A stretch of 7,868 nucleotides of DNA, from contig USCP01000090.1 in the NCBI GenBank assembly GCA_900553245.1, positions 1-7,868 on the forward strand, read 5' to 3'. The notes beneath the pieces are model-generated. The model was not told the origin of the DNA. It made no database searches and saw only the letters and a program-made list of their open reading frames with translations. Below are positions 6,888 to 7,868 of the stretch, one piece after another. The translations under genes were made by a program, and so were the position numbers. Origin of the DNA: an uncultured Peptococcaceae bacterium (lineage in GTDB: Bacteria; Bacillota; Peptococcia; Peptococcales; Peptococcaceae). How positions within the stretch are numbered: the stretch's first letter is position 1; the number at the start of each line of letters is the position of its first letter.

Positions 6888-7571
6888 TTAGTCCTCCTTC
6901 ACAGTCATTTTTCGTGCAATATAAGCAAATGGGGTATCGAAAACAGCCACCAATACCTTGAAGAAATAGGTGGTCCATAAAATGCTAAAGAAGACCGCAT
7001 TTGGGTACACCCCGTAAAAAGCAATCGTGGTAAAAACCACCGTATCCACCGCCTGAGACGTAAAGGTGGAGCCACAGTTGCGCAGCCACAAGCCACGTTC
7101 ATTGTCACCGGTACGGTGCCAAATCAAATGATACAGCGCCACATCCACCGTTTGGGAACAAGCATAGCCCACCACACTCGCCACCGCCACACGCGGTACC
7201 AAGCCAAAGAGCTGGTCCATCGCGCCACTCATGATGTCACTCTCATTCGGTGTAAACCACAGCAAGCCTTGGGTGCCCACCAAGAAAAGCAACGTCGTAA
7301 AAATCCCAATATGTACCGCCTTCTTAGCCGCCGCCTTGCCGTATTTTTCGGAGAGAATATCCGTTACCAAAAAACTCGCCGCATAAAGCACATTACCGGC
7401 AGTGGTCGCTAAGCCAAAAATATCCACATTCTTGCACACCTGAATATTGGCCAAAATCGCTGCAATAACAGTGAAAGCATACAGCCCACTTTTGCCAAAT
7501 AAGCGATAGGCCACCAGCACCGCACACAGATAAAACACCACCGCTACAAAAAAGAGGACATTATTGCTCAT
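6888..7571 (-). CDS. yhhQ: Queuosine precursor transporter (YhhQ/QPTR family)
   Basis: A 227-residue integral membrane protein with about six hydrophobic segments, of the family that imports queuosine precursors such as preQ0 or preQ1. Family signatures visible are ANIQVCKNV near the start, the GNVLYAASFLVTDILSEKYG block with its acidic residues, and the C-terminal WLRN-x4-F-TSQAVDT segment. AAGGAGGG at 7579-7586, 7 nt upstream, fixes the start at ATG 7571. A longer frame from 7601 would begin inside queC and place this site inside the gene. The start overlaps the end of queC by 11 nt, which suggests translational coupling. Being next to biosynthetic genes, it would let the cell salvage precursor as well as make it. 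The exact substrate is not shown by the sequence. Confidence 0.93.
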   Translation of the reverse strand: MSNNVLFFVAVVFYLCAVLVAYRLFGKSGLYAFTVIAAILANIQVCKNVDIFGLATTAGNVLYAASFLVTDILSEKYGKAAAKKAVHIGIFTTLLFLVGTQGLLWFTPNESDIMSGAMDQLFGLVPRVAVASVVGYACSQTVDVALYHLIWHRTGDNERGLWLRNCGSTFTSQAVDTVVFTTIAFYGVYPNAVFFSILWTTYFFKVLVAVFDTPFAYIARKMTVKED

Positions 7572-7868
7572 CGTCACACCCTCCTTCAAGCGCCGGATCA
7601 TTCACACCATTGGCTGCAAAAGCCGCCGCCCGATCGATACAGGTGGCACACTGCCCACAAGGATGCACCCCACCCTCGTAGCAGGACCACGTCAGGCCAT
7701 ACGGCACACCAAGTGCCAAGCCCTGCGCCACTACGTCCGCCTTGCTACTGTGGATAAACGGTGCTTCGATGTGTAGGGCATGACCGCTGCCTTCAACAAT
7801 GGCCACATTCATCGCCTCATTGAAAGCCGTTGACGTATCTGGGTAGGCATTGCCTGCCGCATCATCGG
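7561..7868 (-). CDS. queC: 7-cyano-7-deazaguanine synthase QueC (C-terminal part, cut by window edge)
   Basis: The frame is open to the right edge (DDAAGNAYPDTSTAFNEAMN...) and ends at TAA 7563-7561, so about the last 100 residues are present. QueC is the ATP-dependent enzyme that converts 7-carboxy-7-deazaguanine and ammonia into preQ0. The AYPDT segment and PFIHSSKADVV are typical. The zinc-binding cysteines near the end are complete: SCYEGGVHPCGQCATC, spaced C-x8-C-x2-C-x2-C. The N-terminal PP-loop that binds ATP lies outside the window. The gene leads into yhhQ with an 11-nt overlap and its last codons contain the yhhQ ribosome-binding site. An ATG at 7812 is internal and not the start. 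Confidence 0.96.
   Translation of the reverse strand, partial: DDAAGNAYPDTSTAFNEAMNVAIVEGSGHALHIEAPFIHSSKADVVAQGLALGVPYGLTWSCYEGGVHPCGQCATCIDRAAAFAANGVNDPALEGGCDDEQ

Overview
The window looks like a Bacillota chromosome (Clostridia- or Negativicutes-like). The reasons are strong GGAGG ribosome-binding sites, a cell-wall protein with three SLH domains, a short (type I) QueF, an IS3/IS150-type element and simple Rho-independent terminators. I cannot assign a genus.

The window falls into two parts. Positions 1 to about 2500 are AT-rich and contain only broken genes: (i) tandem terminators; (ii) a minus-strand LysR-type regulator whose helix-turn-helix carries an in-frame TAA; (iii) a divergently placed, heavily mutated plus-strand copy of a metallo-beta-lactamase (MBL) fold gene; (iv) the tail of an IS3-family transposase with frameshifts and what looks like its terminal inverted repeat.

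Positions 2500 to 7868 are less AT-rich and hold intact genes. A large minus-strand gene (2549-5203) encodes a secreted protein with an N-terminal signal peptide, three SLH domains and a YtcJ-type amidohydrolase (Amidohydro_3) domain. It is driven by a near-perfect sigma-70 promoter with a leader of about 145 nt and ends at a long hairpin terminator. Divergent from it is an intact MBL-fold hydrolase gene (5566-6378, plus), the recognisable relative of the pseudogene at 1305-1848. A bidirectional terminator separates this gene from a convergent, tightly packed minus-strand operon queC-yhhQ-queF. That operon covers 7-deazaguanine (queuosine precursor) synthesis and transport: QueC makes preQ0, QueF reduces preQ0 to preQ1, and YhhQ imports precursor. 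queC runs off the right edge.

I see no defence system, CRISPR array, RNA gene or clearly new multigene system. The most notable points are the cell-wall-anchored amidohydrolase, the decayed regulator plus MBL pair beside an intact MBL paralogue, and the single nonsense codon in an otherwise collinear LysR gene.
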